Part shown: in pieces, positions 40,583 to 48,354 of the stretch
Layout of the letters: every line of letters begins with the position of its first letter
Position numbering within the stretch: the stretch's first letter is position 1
Assembly (NCBI GenBank): GCA_031422675.1
Contig: JANPMG010000041.1
Location: 12,001 to 76,000 of the forward strand
Direction: 5' to 3'
Source of the DNA: JAENVU01 sp031422675
GTDB lineage: Bacteria > Actinomycetota > Acidimicrobiia > IMCC26256 > JAENVU01
DNA: 64,000 nucleotides
Notes under the pieces: generated by a model
The model's database searches: none
The model's input: only the letters and a program-made list of their open reading frames with translations
Told to the model about the DNA's origin: nothing
Translations under genes and position numbers: made by a program

Positions 40583-41917
40583 TTGTTCATTTTCTTCCTG
40601 CAATTGCGCGACACCCTCAACGGTGGTCGGCTCTACGTCTTCACCGTCCTCGTCGCCATGACGTGGGCGCTCTGGGCCATCAAAGTGCGGTTGTCCCGGC
40701 GGTATCAGCCCTGGGTCGGTGACTACACCACCACCGCGTCGGTGATCATCCCGGTGGTCGACGAGCCCGTCGGACTGTTCCACGAAGTGCTCGATCACAT
40801 CACCGAGCAAACGCCGCATCAGGTCATCGTCGTCATCAACGGGCCACGAAACCCGAAGCTGGAGGCGGTCTGCGCCGCGTACCCGGGGGTCGAGTGGATC
40901 TGGACGTCGGTTCCGGGCAAGCGCAACGCCATCCGTGAGGGCTTGGCGGTGAGTACGGGCGAGATCGTCGTCCTGGTGGACAGCGACACGATCTGGACCA
41001 CCGCCACGTTGCGCGAACTCATGAAGCCGTTCGCCGATTCCGACGTGGGCGGGGTGACCACCAACCAGCGGATCATCGACGCGGAGCGCAACGTGCTCAC
41101 GCGCTGGGCCGACTGGTTGGAGAACATCCGGGTGCAATATTCGATGCCGGCGATGAGCGTGCTCGGCCAGGTGGGTTGCCTCCCCGGCCGCACGATCGCG
41201 TTCCGTCACTCGGTCCTCACCGACGCGATGCCGGCGTTCCTCAGCGAACGATTTCTCGGGATCTTCCTCGAGGTGAGCGACGACCGCACGCTCACCAACC
41301 TCTGCCTGAAGCAGGGCTACCGCTCGGTCTATCAATCGACGAGCCTCGTGTACACGGACGCGCCGGTGGGTATCCGCAAGATGGCCAAGCAACAGATGCG
41401 CTGGGCACGCGGCAGTCAGTACAACACGCTGCGAATGCTGCCGTGGATGGTGCGCAACACGCCGATGCTCGCGGTGTTCTACGTGACCGACATCCTGACG
41501 CCGTTCCTGTGGCTCGCCACCGTGACCGGCCTCATCGTGCGACTGCTCCTCGGCGAGAACATCAATCTCTACGAGGGCATCACGTTCGGTTACGGCGCGA
41601 TCATCGGCGTGGCCCTGATTCTCACGCTCACGCTGCTCGCCACCTGGCTCTCCGCGTACATCCGTCAGGTGCGCCATTTCGAGGACCATCCGCGTGACCT
41701 CTGGCTGCTGCCGGCGTTCACCTTGCTGAACACGTTCATGCTCATGCCGATCCGCATCTGGGGTTTCATGCGCATGGCGCGCAACGACGGCTGGGGCACG
41801 CGCGCCAATGCGTTCAACGGTGACGAGGTGAAAGCCCGCCACCGGAATCCGTGGGGCGCCGTTCCGTATGTCCTCGCGTCCGTCCTCGTCTTCGCCGGAG
41901 TTGCCTACCATGGGTAG
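40583..41917 (+). CDS. Membrane-bound processive GT2 glycosyltransferase (hyaluronan/cellulose synthase-like)
   Basis: 444 residues, TTG start after GAGGA. TM1 near residues 14-33; GT2 domain with SVIIPVVDEP, VLVDSDT (DxD), an acceptor region VSDDRTLTNLCLKQGY (ED-like) and QQMRW (QxxRW) that marks processive synthases; then three or four C-terminal TM helices. It should polymerise a beta-linked polysaccharide from UDP- or GDP-sugar and export it. The GH26 gene overlaps its last 8 bp, a synthase-hydrolase arrangement. The promoter lies in the 146-bp gap before it (GGCATAGT near 40511 is a weak -10). Confidence 0.88.
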   Translation: MFIFFLQLRDTLNGGRLYVFTVLVAMTWALWAIKVRLSRRYQPWVGDYTTTASVIIPVVDEPVGLFHEVLDHITEQTPHQVIVVINGPRNPKLEAVCAAYPGVEWIWTSVPGKRNAIREGLAVSTGEIVVLVDSDTIWTTATLRELMKPFADSDVGGVTTNQRIIDAERNVLTRWADWLENIRVQYSMPAMSVLGQVGCLPGRTIAFRHSVLTDAMPAFLSERFLGIFLEVSDDRTLTNLCLKQGYRSVYQSTSLVYTDAPVGIRKMAKQQMRWARGSQYNTLRMLPWMVRNTPMLAVFYVTDILTPFLWLATVTGLIVRLLLGENINLYEGITFGYGAIIGVALILTLTLLATWLSAYIRQVRHFEDHPRDLWLLPAFTLLNTFMLMPIRIWGFMRMARNDGWGTRANAFNGDEVKARHRNPWGAVPYVLASVLVFAGVAYHG

Positions 41918-43469
41918 TACTCGCTCGACCCACCTGCGTCTGATGGGCGCGCTGCTCGCGGGCATCGGACTCTTCGTCTACACCGCACCAGCTCCGCCGA
42001 GCGCCGACACCCTCGCGGCGGCGTCGGCCGCCAGCGCGAGCCCGGTCCTGGGCACACCGTCGGCGAACGGGAAAGCGCGCGGCGCCGCGGCTCGGGCCAA
42101 CGTCCGCGGCGCGAGCGCGCCCGGCACCGACGCGCTCGACGGTGGTGCGGCGAAACCGGCTTCCTCCACCGCACCGGCGCCATCGCCCGCCGCGAAGAAA
42201 CCGGCGCGGGCCACCGGCGGAGTTCGCGCCGCATCGCGCCCGTCCGCAAGCGGACGGCGCCCGGCGACTACCACGACCACCCGCCCCGTACCCTCGCCGC
42301 CACCACCTCGGTGCAGCAGCTTCCGTTGGCAGCAGGACGCGCAGGCGGCGTACGTGGCCGATCTCAACGACCCGTTCGGACTCGACGGTCCGCCCGGACC
42401 GATGGACGACGACGGGATCGCGTGCTCGCTCCTCCCCGTGGACCCGAATCGACCGCCGTCCACGCCCGCGGGACCGCGCCCGCCGGATCCGCCCCAGCCC
42501 GAAGGGCTCCCCGAAACCCCGACCGTCGCGCAGGTCCTGTCCCCCACCAACAACTACTTCGGCGTGTCCACCCCGCAGGCGCCGTACGACTGGAAGGACT
42601 TCCAGATCTTCGCCGCCGCGGCGCAGAAGTTGCCGAGCCTGGTGCAGTTCTTCCAGGGCTGGGATCGAGAGTTCCCGCGCGACGCGGTGATCGAGACCTG
42701 GCGGCGGGGCGCGCTGCCCACCATCTCGTGGGAACCCCGGCCGACGGTGCAGCCCGTCGGTCCGGACAGCGACAACACCCAGGAGCCGGGATACGCGCTG
42801 GCCGCCATCATCGACGGCACCCACGACGAGTACATCGACCGGTTCGCCACCGCGGTCCGCGATCTCGGACTGCCCGTGGCCATCCGGTTCGCGCACGAGA
42901 TGAACGGCAACTGGTTCCCTTGGAGCGAGGAGCGCAATGGCAACGACCGGGGCGAGTACGTGGCCGCGTGGCGCCATGTCCATGACCGGTTCACTGCGCT
43001 CGGTGCCACGAACGCCATCTGGATCTGGAGCCCGAACGTGGTCACCGCACGGCCGAACGTACGTCTCGCACCGCTCTACCCCGGCGACGACTACGTCGAC
43101 TGGATGGGCATGGTGGGTTACTACCGGCGCGTGTACTTCGACGACAAGGGCCACCCGAAGGAGCCGACGTTCGCGAACACCTACGGGTCCACGCTCGCCG
43201 AGCTCCGCGCGGTGGCGGTGAAGCCGATCGTGATCACCGAGCTGGGTGCCACCGAAGTCGGTGGCAACAAGCCAGCCTGGATTCGCAGCCTGTTCCAAGG
43301 GCTCGCCGCGAACCCGGACGTCATCGGCTTCGTCTGGTTCGATCACAGCGTGAACGGCAACGACTGGCGCATCGAATCCTCCCGCGCCGCCACCGAGGCC
43401 TTCGCCACCGACATCGCCGATCCCCGGTACCAGGCGGGCAAGATCCGGCCACCGAAACCGGGCGGGTAG
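41910..43469 (+). CDS. Exported GH26 beta-mannanase-like protein with an Excalibur-like module
   Basis: 519 residues. Signal/anchor (MGALLAGIGLFVYTAPAPP), a long Ala/Pro/Ser/Thr linker (35-135), then a short Cys-containing module CSSFRWQQDAQAAY ... GPMDDDGIACSLLP resembling the Excalibur calcium-binding motif (DxDxDGxxCE-like). The GH26 domain (about 215-505) has the acid/base in RFAHEMNGNWFPW, IWIWSPNVV, and the nucleophile in ITELGATE. It probably cuts a beta-mannan or similar glycan at the surface. Start ATG lies within the GT2 stop region (8-bp overlap), so the polymer made by the GT2 may be its substrate. Confidence 0.86.
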   Translation: MGSTRSTHLRLMGALLAGIGLFVYTAPAPPSADTLAAASAASASPVLGTPSANGKARGAAARANVRGASAPGTDALDGGAAKPASSTAPAPSPAAKKPARATGGVRAASRPSASGRRPATTTTTRPVPSPPPPRCSSFRWQQDAQAAYVADLNDPFGLDGPPGPMDDDGIACSLLPVDPNRPPSTPAGPRPPDPPQPEGLPETPTVAQVLSPTNNYFGVSTPQAPYDWKDFQIFAAAAQKLPSLVQFFQGWDREFPRDAVIETWRRGALPTISWEPRPTVQPVGPDSDNTQEPGYALAAIIDGTHDEYIDRFATAVRDLGLPVAIRFAHEMNGNWFPWSEERNGNDRGEYVAAWRHVHDRFTALGATNAIWIWSPNVVTARPNVRLAPLYPGDDYVDWMGMVGYYRRVYFDDKGHPKEPTFANTYGSTLAELRAVAVKPIVITELGATEVGGNKPAWIRSLFQGLAANPDVIGFVWFDHSVNGNDWRIESSRAATEAFATDIADPRYQAGKIRPPKPGG

Positions 43470-43492
43470 GAAACTGCAGGCGGAGCCGAGGT

Positions 43493-44149
43493 TCAGAGCA
43501 GGTACGTGCCGAGCTCGATTGCTGCATTCGCGACGGCCGCTTCGAGTCCCGGATCCGCCAAAGTCCGGCTGGTGAGCGGCGACGCCGAGAATACGGCGGC
43601 ACCGCGATCCCACAGCGCGAGGCATTTGCCGGGGCCCCAGACCGAGGATCCGAAGGCCACTCCGTGCACGCGCAGCTGTTCGGCATATATCGCTCTCGCC
43701 CACTCCCGAGCCCGCGAACGTCGACCGCTCACAATCGCCTGGTTCCCTCCGGCTCGGGTGACCCAACCGGTGTCGAGGTTCAACAGCTCAACGTCCGCCG
43801 CAGTCACGAACTGGGTGATCGCCGGCTGTCGAGTGAACCGATCTATCGGACCCACACCGCCGTTGCCATCTTGGAAATACTCGGCGAGAGCCGCAACGAA
43901 ACGCTTGGACCCGTCGGTCAGATACGCGATCGATCGAGTGGGATGGCGTCGTGGCGGTTCGGTGTGATGATCGAACCGGCTCGTGGTGGGTCCGAAGTGA
44001 CGCATCTCGTTCCAGGCGGTGGGATGGCGCCCGCCGAGCGGATGGATTCGCACCACGCGCGTCCCGGCGCGGACACGCGTGATCTCGCTCTCGCGGATCG
44101 CCGTTGCCGCAATTCGCACCCGGTTGGGCGCACCCAGGCGCTCACTCAA
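43493..44149 (-). CDS. RES-domain toxin (NAD-degrading type)
   Basis: 218 residues. RES domain pattern: VVRIHP with the conserved Arg, FGPTTSRFDHHTEPPRR, SIAYLTDGSKRFVAALAEYFQD with the conserved Glu, and VHGVAFGSSVWGPGKCLALWDR with the Ser. RES toxins break down NAD+ (MbcT and related) and are neutralised by a Xre/MbcA/ParS-type antitoxin. The toxin follows the antitoxin gene with an ATGA overlap. Codon usage is a little less GC-biased than in neighbouring genes, fitting an accessory module. Confidence 0.82.
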   Translation of the reverse strand: MSERLGAPNRVRIAATAIRESEITRVRAGTRVVRIHPLGGRHPTAWNEMRHFGPTTSRFDHHTEPPRRHPTRSIAYLTDGSKRFVAALAEYFQDGNGGVGPIDRFTRQPAITQFVTAADVELLNLDTGWVTRAGGNQAIVSGRRSRAREWARAIYAEQLRVHGVAFGSSVWGPGKCLALWDRGAAVFSASPLTSRTLADPGLEAAVANAAIELGTYLL

Positions 44150-44838
44150 AGGTCAGCGGCGAGTTCGGCCACCACCTGCGGCCGGCCGCCAGTTTGAAGC
44201 CAGACGACCGGCGCCACGGGAACATCGCCGATCACCAAATCAACCGACGGCGAAACAAACCAGTGGTCGACCACCAGCGGATGAAGGTCGCGGTCGAGTG
44301 CGGCGAGGACATCGCGAAGTCCAGGCAGCGTGCCGTCGGGAACGAACTGCCAGACGGGGAAGTAGCGCGTCTCGTTCTGGCGAAACGAGTAGAGGCTCCG
44401 GTCGCGCAGCCGTTGACTGATCCGGGAGCGGTCGACGTTCAAGCGCGAGGCAACTGCGCCGTCACCTTCGAGTGACCGCAGCACCAGATCCGCGTATGCC
44501 GTCGCCGCGTTCAGGGCGTCCTGTTCCGTCGCTCCGCGGGCAAACGAAGCACCGGCATCTGCCCAGAGCGCGAGCTCTGCGTCTGGCAACGCGGTGTTTC
44601 GCGGGCGTTCGATCCGCTCCCACAGCACCGCAGCGATCGTGGCGATCCCACCCGGAAGCGCGACTGCGGGGCCGCCGATGACCGCCGACCCAGCGCTCAC
44701 TCCAGCCCCCAGCAGCAAAGCGATCTCTCCGAACGAATGGCTGGTTTCTGGGTGCTCGTCGATAAACCGTGAGGCAGCTTCCGCAAGGTTGACTGCCTCT
44801 TCGGGCATCGACTCAAGGGTCCTCACGTGATGAGCCAT
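44146..44838 (-). CDS. Xre/MbcA/ParS-type antitoxin with an extra hydrophobic N-terminal region
   Basis: 230 residues. The C-terminal 130 residues look like a RES antitoxin: a short helix-turn-helix-like segment (VASRLNVDRSRISQRLRDRSLYSF) then the toxin-binding pattern FPVWQFVPDGTLPGLRDVLAALDRDLHPLVVDHWFVSPSVDL. Residues 35-75 are unusually hydrophobic and Gly/Ala-rich (GEIALLLGAGVSAGSAVIGG...), which is not usual for this family and could be a membrane-associating or dimerising element. First gene of the operon, with ATG 6 nt after TATGAT. A near-perfect palindrome overlaps the promoter. Confidence 0.78.
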   Translation of the reverse strand: MAHHVRTLESMPEEAVNLAEAASRFIDEHPETSHSFGEIALLLGAGVSAGSAVIGGPAVALPGGIATIAAVLWERIERPRNTALPDAELALWADAGASFARGATEQDALNAATAYADLVLRSLEGDGAVASRLNVDRSRISQRLRDRSLYSFRQNETRYFPVWQFVPDGTLPGLRDVLAALDRDLHPLVVDHWFVSPSVDLVIGDVPVAPVVWLQTGGRPQVVAELAADL

Positions 44839-44844
44839 TGTGAA

Positions 44845-44869
44845 ATCATATCACCGGTTCCCAGTGATA
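44845..44869 (-). promoter_or_regulatory. Leaderless promoter and palindromic operator of the RES toxin-antitoxin operon
   Basis: On the minus strand TATGAT (44850-44845) is 6 nt upstream of the antitoxin ATG. A 21-bp palindrome, TATCACTGG-GAA-CCGGTGATA (44869-44849), with 8 of 9 pairs matching, touches the -10 and fills the spacer. This is the expected position of an autoregulatory operator bound by the Xre-like antitoxin. Confidence 0.7.
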
Positions 44870-44928
44870 AAGACGAGGTTGCTCTGCAACCCAGCGCAAC
44901 ACAATCGTTCGCCCGGTTCGTTGCTCGG

Positions 44929-46764
44929 CTAGATGTCGCTTGCCATGGAGCGATAGCGGTCGCGGCCGTCGATGATGGTTCGACGCCGAGCCGAGACCAG
45001 GTAATCCGTCGACTGGAGCAGTGACCACGCGCGGCCGTCGTACCGGATACCCGCCGCTTTGAGGAGTGTTGCCGCGCGTTGGTTGATACTCCCACCCTTC
45101 ATCCCGAAGTGTTCCAGGAAATCCTTCTGGAACATGCCGCCCAAGTAGGTGGACCGGAACAGGTCGTTGTCTTTGCCGATGACCCACACCACCGCCGCCG
45201 CCGCAGTGTCAGCGCGACCCTTGCGGCGGAAGATCGTGGGATCACCGGCGGCCACGCGTGCGAGGAAACGACGCGACGCGGTGCGATGTTCCACATCGAG
45301 GATGCGGTCGCACACATCGTCCACGATCGTGAGGACTTCTTGGACCCGCTCGTGGGTGTCGGGCGCGATGCCCTCCCAACGGAATGGCTCGTTCGGGAGC
45401 GGCCTCACGTTCAGCGCGTCGAGCACCGCGTTTCCACCGACCGTGGCCGCAAGTCCGTCGAGCATCGCGGTCACTGGGTCGGGGAGGGCGAGATCCTCGA
45501 AGAAGCCGAGGTCACCGAAATCGACGATGGTGGAGTAGGCCGGAGTTCCACCGGGGCTGATGGCTCCGAAGGCTTTCATTGCTTCGAGGAGTGCGACGGG
45601 ACCCTGCGGTCGCGGCGAACGGATCAGCTCGAGGTACTGCGGTTCATAGGCATCGACGCTGGCGATGGTCGTGTCGGTGAGTGCCGGCGTGATGTGCCGC
45701 TCGGCATGGCAATACCGAACGAAGGCGCGTAACACCGAAGGCGCGGTAGCGAGGCGTTCGGCGTCGGCGATGATCTTGCGAGGGAGCCAGTCCAAAAGGA
45801 AAATCTCCACCGAGGTTGGGCTCCAACGCAGTGGATCGCACGGTCCGTACCCCGAGCTGTACCAGAGCAGCGAGCCGACCATGTCCCGTCCGTCCTCGGC
45901 GTCGAACGGAGTGGCGAACTCACTTGCGAAGAAGCGATCCTCGATTTCGGTGAGCTGACGCTCGCTCCACTCCGGGTGGTCATACCCGGTGCCTCCATCA
46001 GGAAGTTCGCGGGTGATCCACTCGACGAACGGACGACACGCGGGCCAACTCTCGGACTCGAAGGGTGGGATCGTCTGCGCGCCGCGCTCGATCGCTTCGG
46101 TGATGCGTACCTTCGCGTCGGCGAGCGGGATCTCGTTCCACTGGGTGTCGTCATCGTGGATCTCGCGCTGGTAGAGCGCGCAGACTTCGTCGATCGACTG
46201 CGGCACCGGGAACGCGTCCTTCACAACGGTCCCCGAGTTGTGGTCGATGTACACGTTGAACGTGAAGTCGAAACCGGCGATGGTCGTGCCCACCATCACG
46301 TTGTCGCCGTCGCCCAGCACGTGGACCATCTCCATGGCTCTGGTGATCTGTACGGCTTCGAGCATGAGCGCCCAGTCCGGCAGATCATGCGTGCGCACGA
46401 GCAGCTCGGCGAGGATCGCGGTGCGCAACCGGACGTCCGCGACGAGCGGCGCGCATGCTGCGAGCAGAGCCGTGGTCTCGCGCGTGTCGATCCCGATGAA
46501 CGCGTCGATGAGCAGTTCGAGAGTGGGTTCGTCAGTAGGTTCGCTGCGTTCGAACGGATTCCGGCTCCGTGGGTCGAGCGCGGCGATCATCGTGCTTGCA
46601 TGGGCGATGAGTTCGTACGGGTGATCGTCGGCGAGCGCATCGGCAATCTCCTTGCCGAGGTCGTCGTCGTTCTGGTTCGTCGCTCTGCGCTGGGTACGAC
46701 TGTGCTGCGGCCGGGTCGGGCCCTTCCGGCTCGGCTTGTTGTGCCGTCCACGCTTCTTGGGCAT
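44929..46764 (-). CDS. DUF6398-like protein of unknown function
   Basis: 611 residues, cytoplasmic. A basic, disordered start (MPKKRGRHNKPSRKGPTRP) leads into an acidic helical domain (DDLGKEIADALADDHPYELIAHASTMIAAL) that I associate with actinobacterial DUF6398 proteins. The central 400 residues are W/D/E-rich without motif. The C-terminus (ADTAAAAVVWVIGKDNDLF ... EHFGMKGGSINQRAATLLKAAGI) has the form of a cyclin/TFIIB-like or HTH repeat (AAaaiyya ... vs..tir...). I do not know its function. It follows the toxin-antitoxin pair and may be part of the same accessory block. ATG at 46764 is 8 nt after TACGCT. Confidence 0.7.
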   Translation of the reverse strand: MPKKRGRHNKPSRKGPTRPQHSRTQRRATNQNDDDLGKEIADALADDHPYELIAHASTMIAALDPRSRNPFERSEPTDEPTLELLIDAFIGIDTRETTALLAACAPLVADVRLRTAILAELLVRTHDLPDWALMLEAVQITRAMEMVHVLGDGDNVMVGTTIAGFDFTFNVYIDHNSGTVVKDAFPVPQSIDEVCALYQREIHDDDTQWNEIPLADAKVRITEAIERGAQTIPPFESESWPACRPFVEWITRELPDGGTGYDHPEWSERQLTEIEDRFFASEFATPFDAEDGRDMVGSLLWYSSGYGPCDPLRWSPTSVEIFLLDWLPRKIIADAERLATAPSVLRAFVRYCHAERHITPALTDTTIASVDAYEPQYLELIRSPRPQGPVALLEAMKAFGAISPGGTPAYSTIVDFGDLGFFEDLALPDPVTAMLDGLAATVGGNAVLDALNVRPLPNEPFRWEGIAPDTHERVQEVLTIVDDVCDRILDVEHRTASRRFLARVAAGDPTIFRRKGRADTAAAAVVWVIGKDNDLFRSTYLGGMFQKDFLEHFGMKGGSINQRAATLLKAAGIRYDGRAWSLLQSTDYLVSARRRTIIDGRDRYRSMASDI

Positions 46765-46772
46765 CGAGTTCG

Positions 46773-46778
46773 AGCGTA
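46773..46778 (-). promoter_or_regulatory. -10 (TACGCT) of the DUF6398-like gene
   Basis: TACGCT on the minus strand ends 8 nt before the ATG at 46764; leaderless spacing, no Shine-Dalgarno. Confidence 0.42.
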
Positions 46779-47081
46779 GGTGAAGAGATCGCGATCTGGC
46801 TGAGGTGAAACTCGTGGACGTCTTCCTTGGTGTGGCGGGCTTCGATGGCGACGCCGTCAACGCCGTTGTGGGCGTCCTCCGAGACCGACCCCAGACGCAG
46901 AAAATATCGAAGATATCTGGCATTTTCGCTTGCGCAACGAGCGCGTGTTCGGGTATACTTTCGGGACTTCCCCACCGCACTTCCCCGTGCATTTGTCGGT
47001 CTGGATCCGGGTCGCCGGTCCACTGCCCGAACGCCCGTCGTCGTCACGCCCGGGCGCCAGCCAATGTCTGAGGGAGGTCCC
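46779..47081. other. Divergent intergenic region with an AT-rich core
   Basis: About 300 bp between the DUF6398-like and HNH genes. It contains a locally AT-rich stretch at 46899-46960 with the palindrome ATATC-GAA-GATAT (46904-46916) and inverted GAAAAT/ATTTTC hexamers (46900-46905, 46922-46927), directly upstream of the HNH promoter. No gene seen. Confidence 0.5.
46930..46959 (+). promoter_or_regulatory. Sigma70-type promoter of the DUF222/HNH gene
   Basis: TTGCGC (46930-46935), 18-bp spacer, TATACT (46954-46959): the best complete promoter of the window. It gives a 5' leader of about 115 nt. Confidence 0.7.
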
Positions 47082-48344
47082 GTGCTCGATCAGTTACAAC
47101 ACACCGTTGCGTCGACACGCGGCCTCGTGGCGCACCTCGACACCGCGCGGCTCTCCGGGTGCGAGGCGCGAACTGCGGTGACCGCGTTCGTCGAACTCGA
47201 ACGGCTCGCGGCGGCCGGTCGGACGCTCGCCATCGCACGGATGACCGAGACCAACACCGGGCCCGGCGACGACTCGCACCGAGACGTGGAATCCTGGCTC
47301 GCCGCCATCGCCGGCACATCGGTCGGCGCCGCGAGAGGCGCGGTAGGCACCGCGCAACGGGTGCGGAAACTTCCGGCGACGGCCGATGCGTTACGCAAAG
47401 GGAAACTCTCACCCACCCAAGCCGACGCAGTGAGCGCGGCGGCGAAGGCCGACCCGACTGCGGAAGATCAGCTGTTGGAGAAAGCACAGAGTTCCGGCGT
47501 CCGCGGCCTCAAGGCGGAGTGCGATCGGGTGACCGCCGCCGCGCAGAGTCGAGCTCGCGAGCTCGACAACTACGAACGGATCCGCGCCAACCGATCACTC
47601 CGCCATCGCACCCTGCCCGACGGAACCGGCGCCATCGACATCCGCGGTCCAGTCGACCGCACCGCGCAGATCATGGCCAGTCTCGAAGCCATCGAGCGGG
47701 AACTGTTCGAACGCAACCGGCAGGCCAAGAACATCGAACACCCCGAGGCCGTCGCGTTCGACGCGCTCGTCGCACTCTGCACCCGCGCCAGGGGCGAAAC
47801 CGCCGCCGATCCAGACGATGGCCCCGAAGCGGACGGCGCGCCAACTGCGCCCGGATCGACCCCGCCGAAGACCAGGACGCGCGGTGGTCGACCGCTGGCG
47901 ATGGTCGTACTGCACATCTCGCACGCTGCGTATGCACGCGGTGTTACCCACCGCGGTGAGATCTGCGAGATCGAAGGCATCGGACCGGTCCCGGTCGCAG
48001 TCGCCCGCAGACTCGCTGCCGACAGCATCGTGAAGGCGGTCGTGATCGACGGGGTCGACGTGACCCGCGTCGCGCATTTCGGTCGCACGATTCCGGCGCA
48101 TCTACGCACCGCAGTCGAGACCCGCGACCGAACCTGTGTCATCGCGGGATGCGAGATCGACCGCCATCTGGAGATCGACCACAACGTCCCGATCGCGATG
48201 CGGGGCGAGACCTCGCTCGTGAACCTGGGCCGGGTCTGCCATCACCATCACGACCTCAAGACCCGCCGAGACCTGCGCCGGATCGGTCCCCTCGGCCATC
48301 AGCGTCTCGTCACCACCGGCGAGTACGGCCGGGCCGGCCCGTAG
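47082..48344 (+). CDS. DUF222/HNH endonuclease family protein (13E12 type)
   Basis: 420 residues from GTG at 47082, chosen over ATG 47064 because AGGGAGG (47071-47077) lies just before the GTG. The N-terminal helical DUF222 region (VASTRGLVAHLDTARLSGCEA...) is followed by the HNH nuclease: RDRTCVIAGCEIDRHLEIDHNVPIAMRGETSLVNLGRVCHHHHDLK. This has the two Cys, the catalytic H in IDHN, N and terminal HHHH-D of the zinc-binding HNH fold. These families are multi-copy in actinobacteria and some lie in mobile REP13E12 elements. A second, defective copy is at 60134. Confidence 0.88.
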   Translation: MLDQLQHTVASTRGLVAHLDTARLSGCEARTAVTAFVELERLAAAGRTLAIARMTETNTGPGDDSHRDVESWLAAIAGTSVGAARGAVGTAQRVRKLPATADALRKGKLSPTQADAVSAAAKADPTAEDQLLEKAQSSGVRGLKAECDRVTAAAQSRARELDNYERIRANRSLRHRTLPDGTGAIDIRGPVDRTAQIMASLEAIERELFERNRQAKNIEHPEAVAFDALVALCTRARGETAADPDDGPEADGAPTAPGSTPPKTRTRGGRPLAMVVLHISHAAYARGVTHRGEICEIEGIGPVPVAVARRLAADSIVKAVVIDGVDVTRVAHFGRTIPAHLRTAVETRDRTCVIAGCEIDRHLEIDHNVPIAMRGETSLVNLGRVCHHHHDLKTRRDLRRIGPLGHQRLVTTGEYGRAGP

Positions 48345-48347
48345 TCT
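48342..48347 (+). promoter_or_regulatory. -10 (TAGTCT) formed by the HNH stop codon
   Basis: The TAG stop of the HNH gene is the first half of TAGTCT, 7 nt before the ATG of the aminotransferase. It would give a leaderless transcript. Confidence 0.42.
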
Positions 48348-48354
48348 CGGCCGG

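Noticed and set aside
40538..41965. A 475-codon frame antisense to the GT2 synthase, and similar long frames opposite 31-33 kb, 51.9-53.8 kb and 24.5 kb
   Set aside because: Low-complexity Arg/Pro/Ala/His translations with no start signals; the sense genes have clear motifs.
44929..46992. DUF6398-like protein starting at 46992
   Set aside because: The extra 76 residues are Ser/Thr/Arg-rich and would lie over the leaderless -10 at 46773; ATG 46764 gives the family-like basic start.
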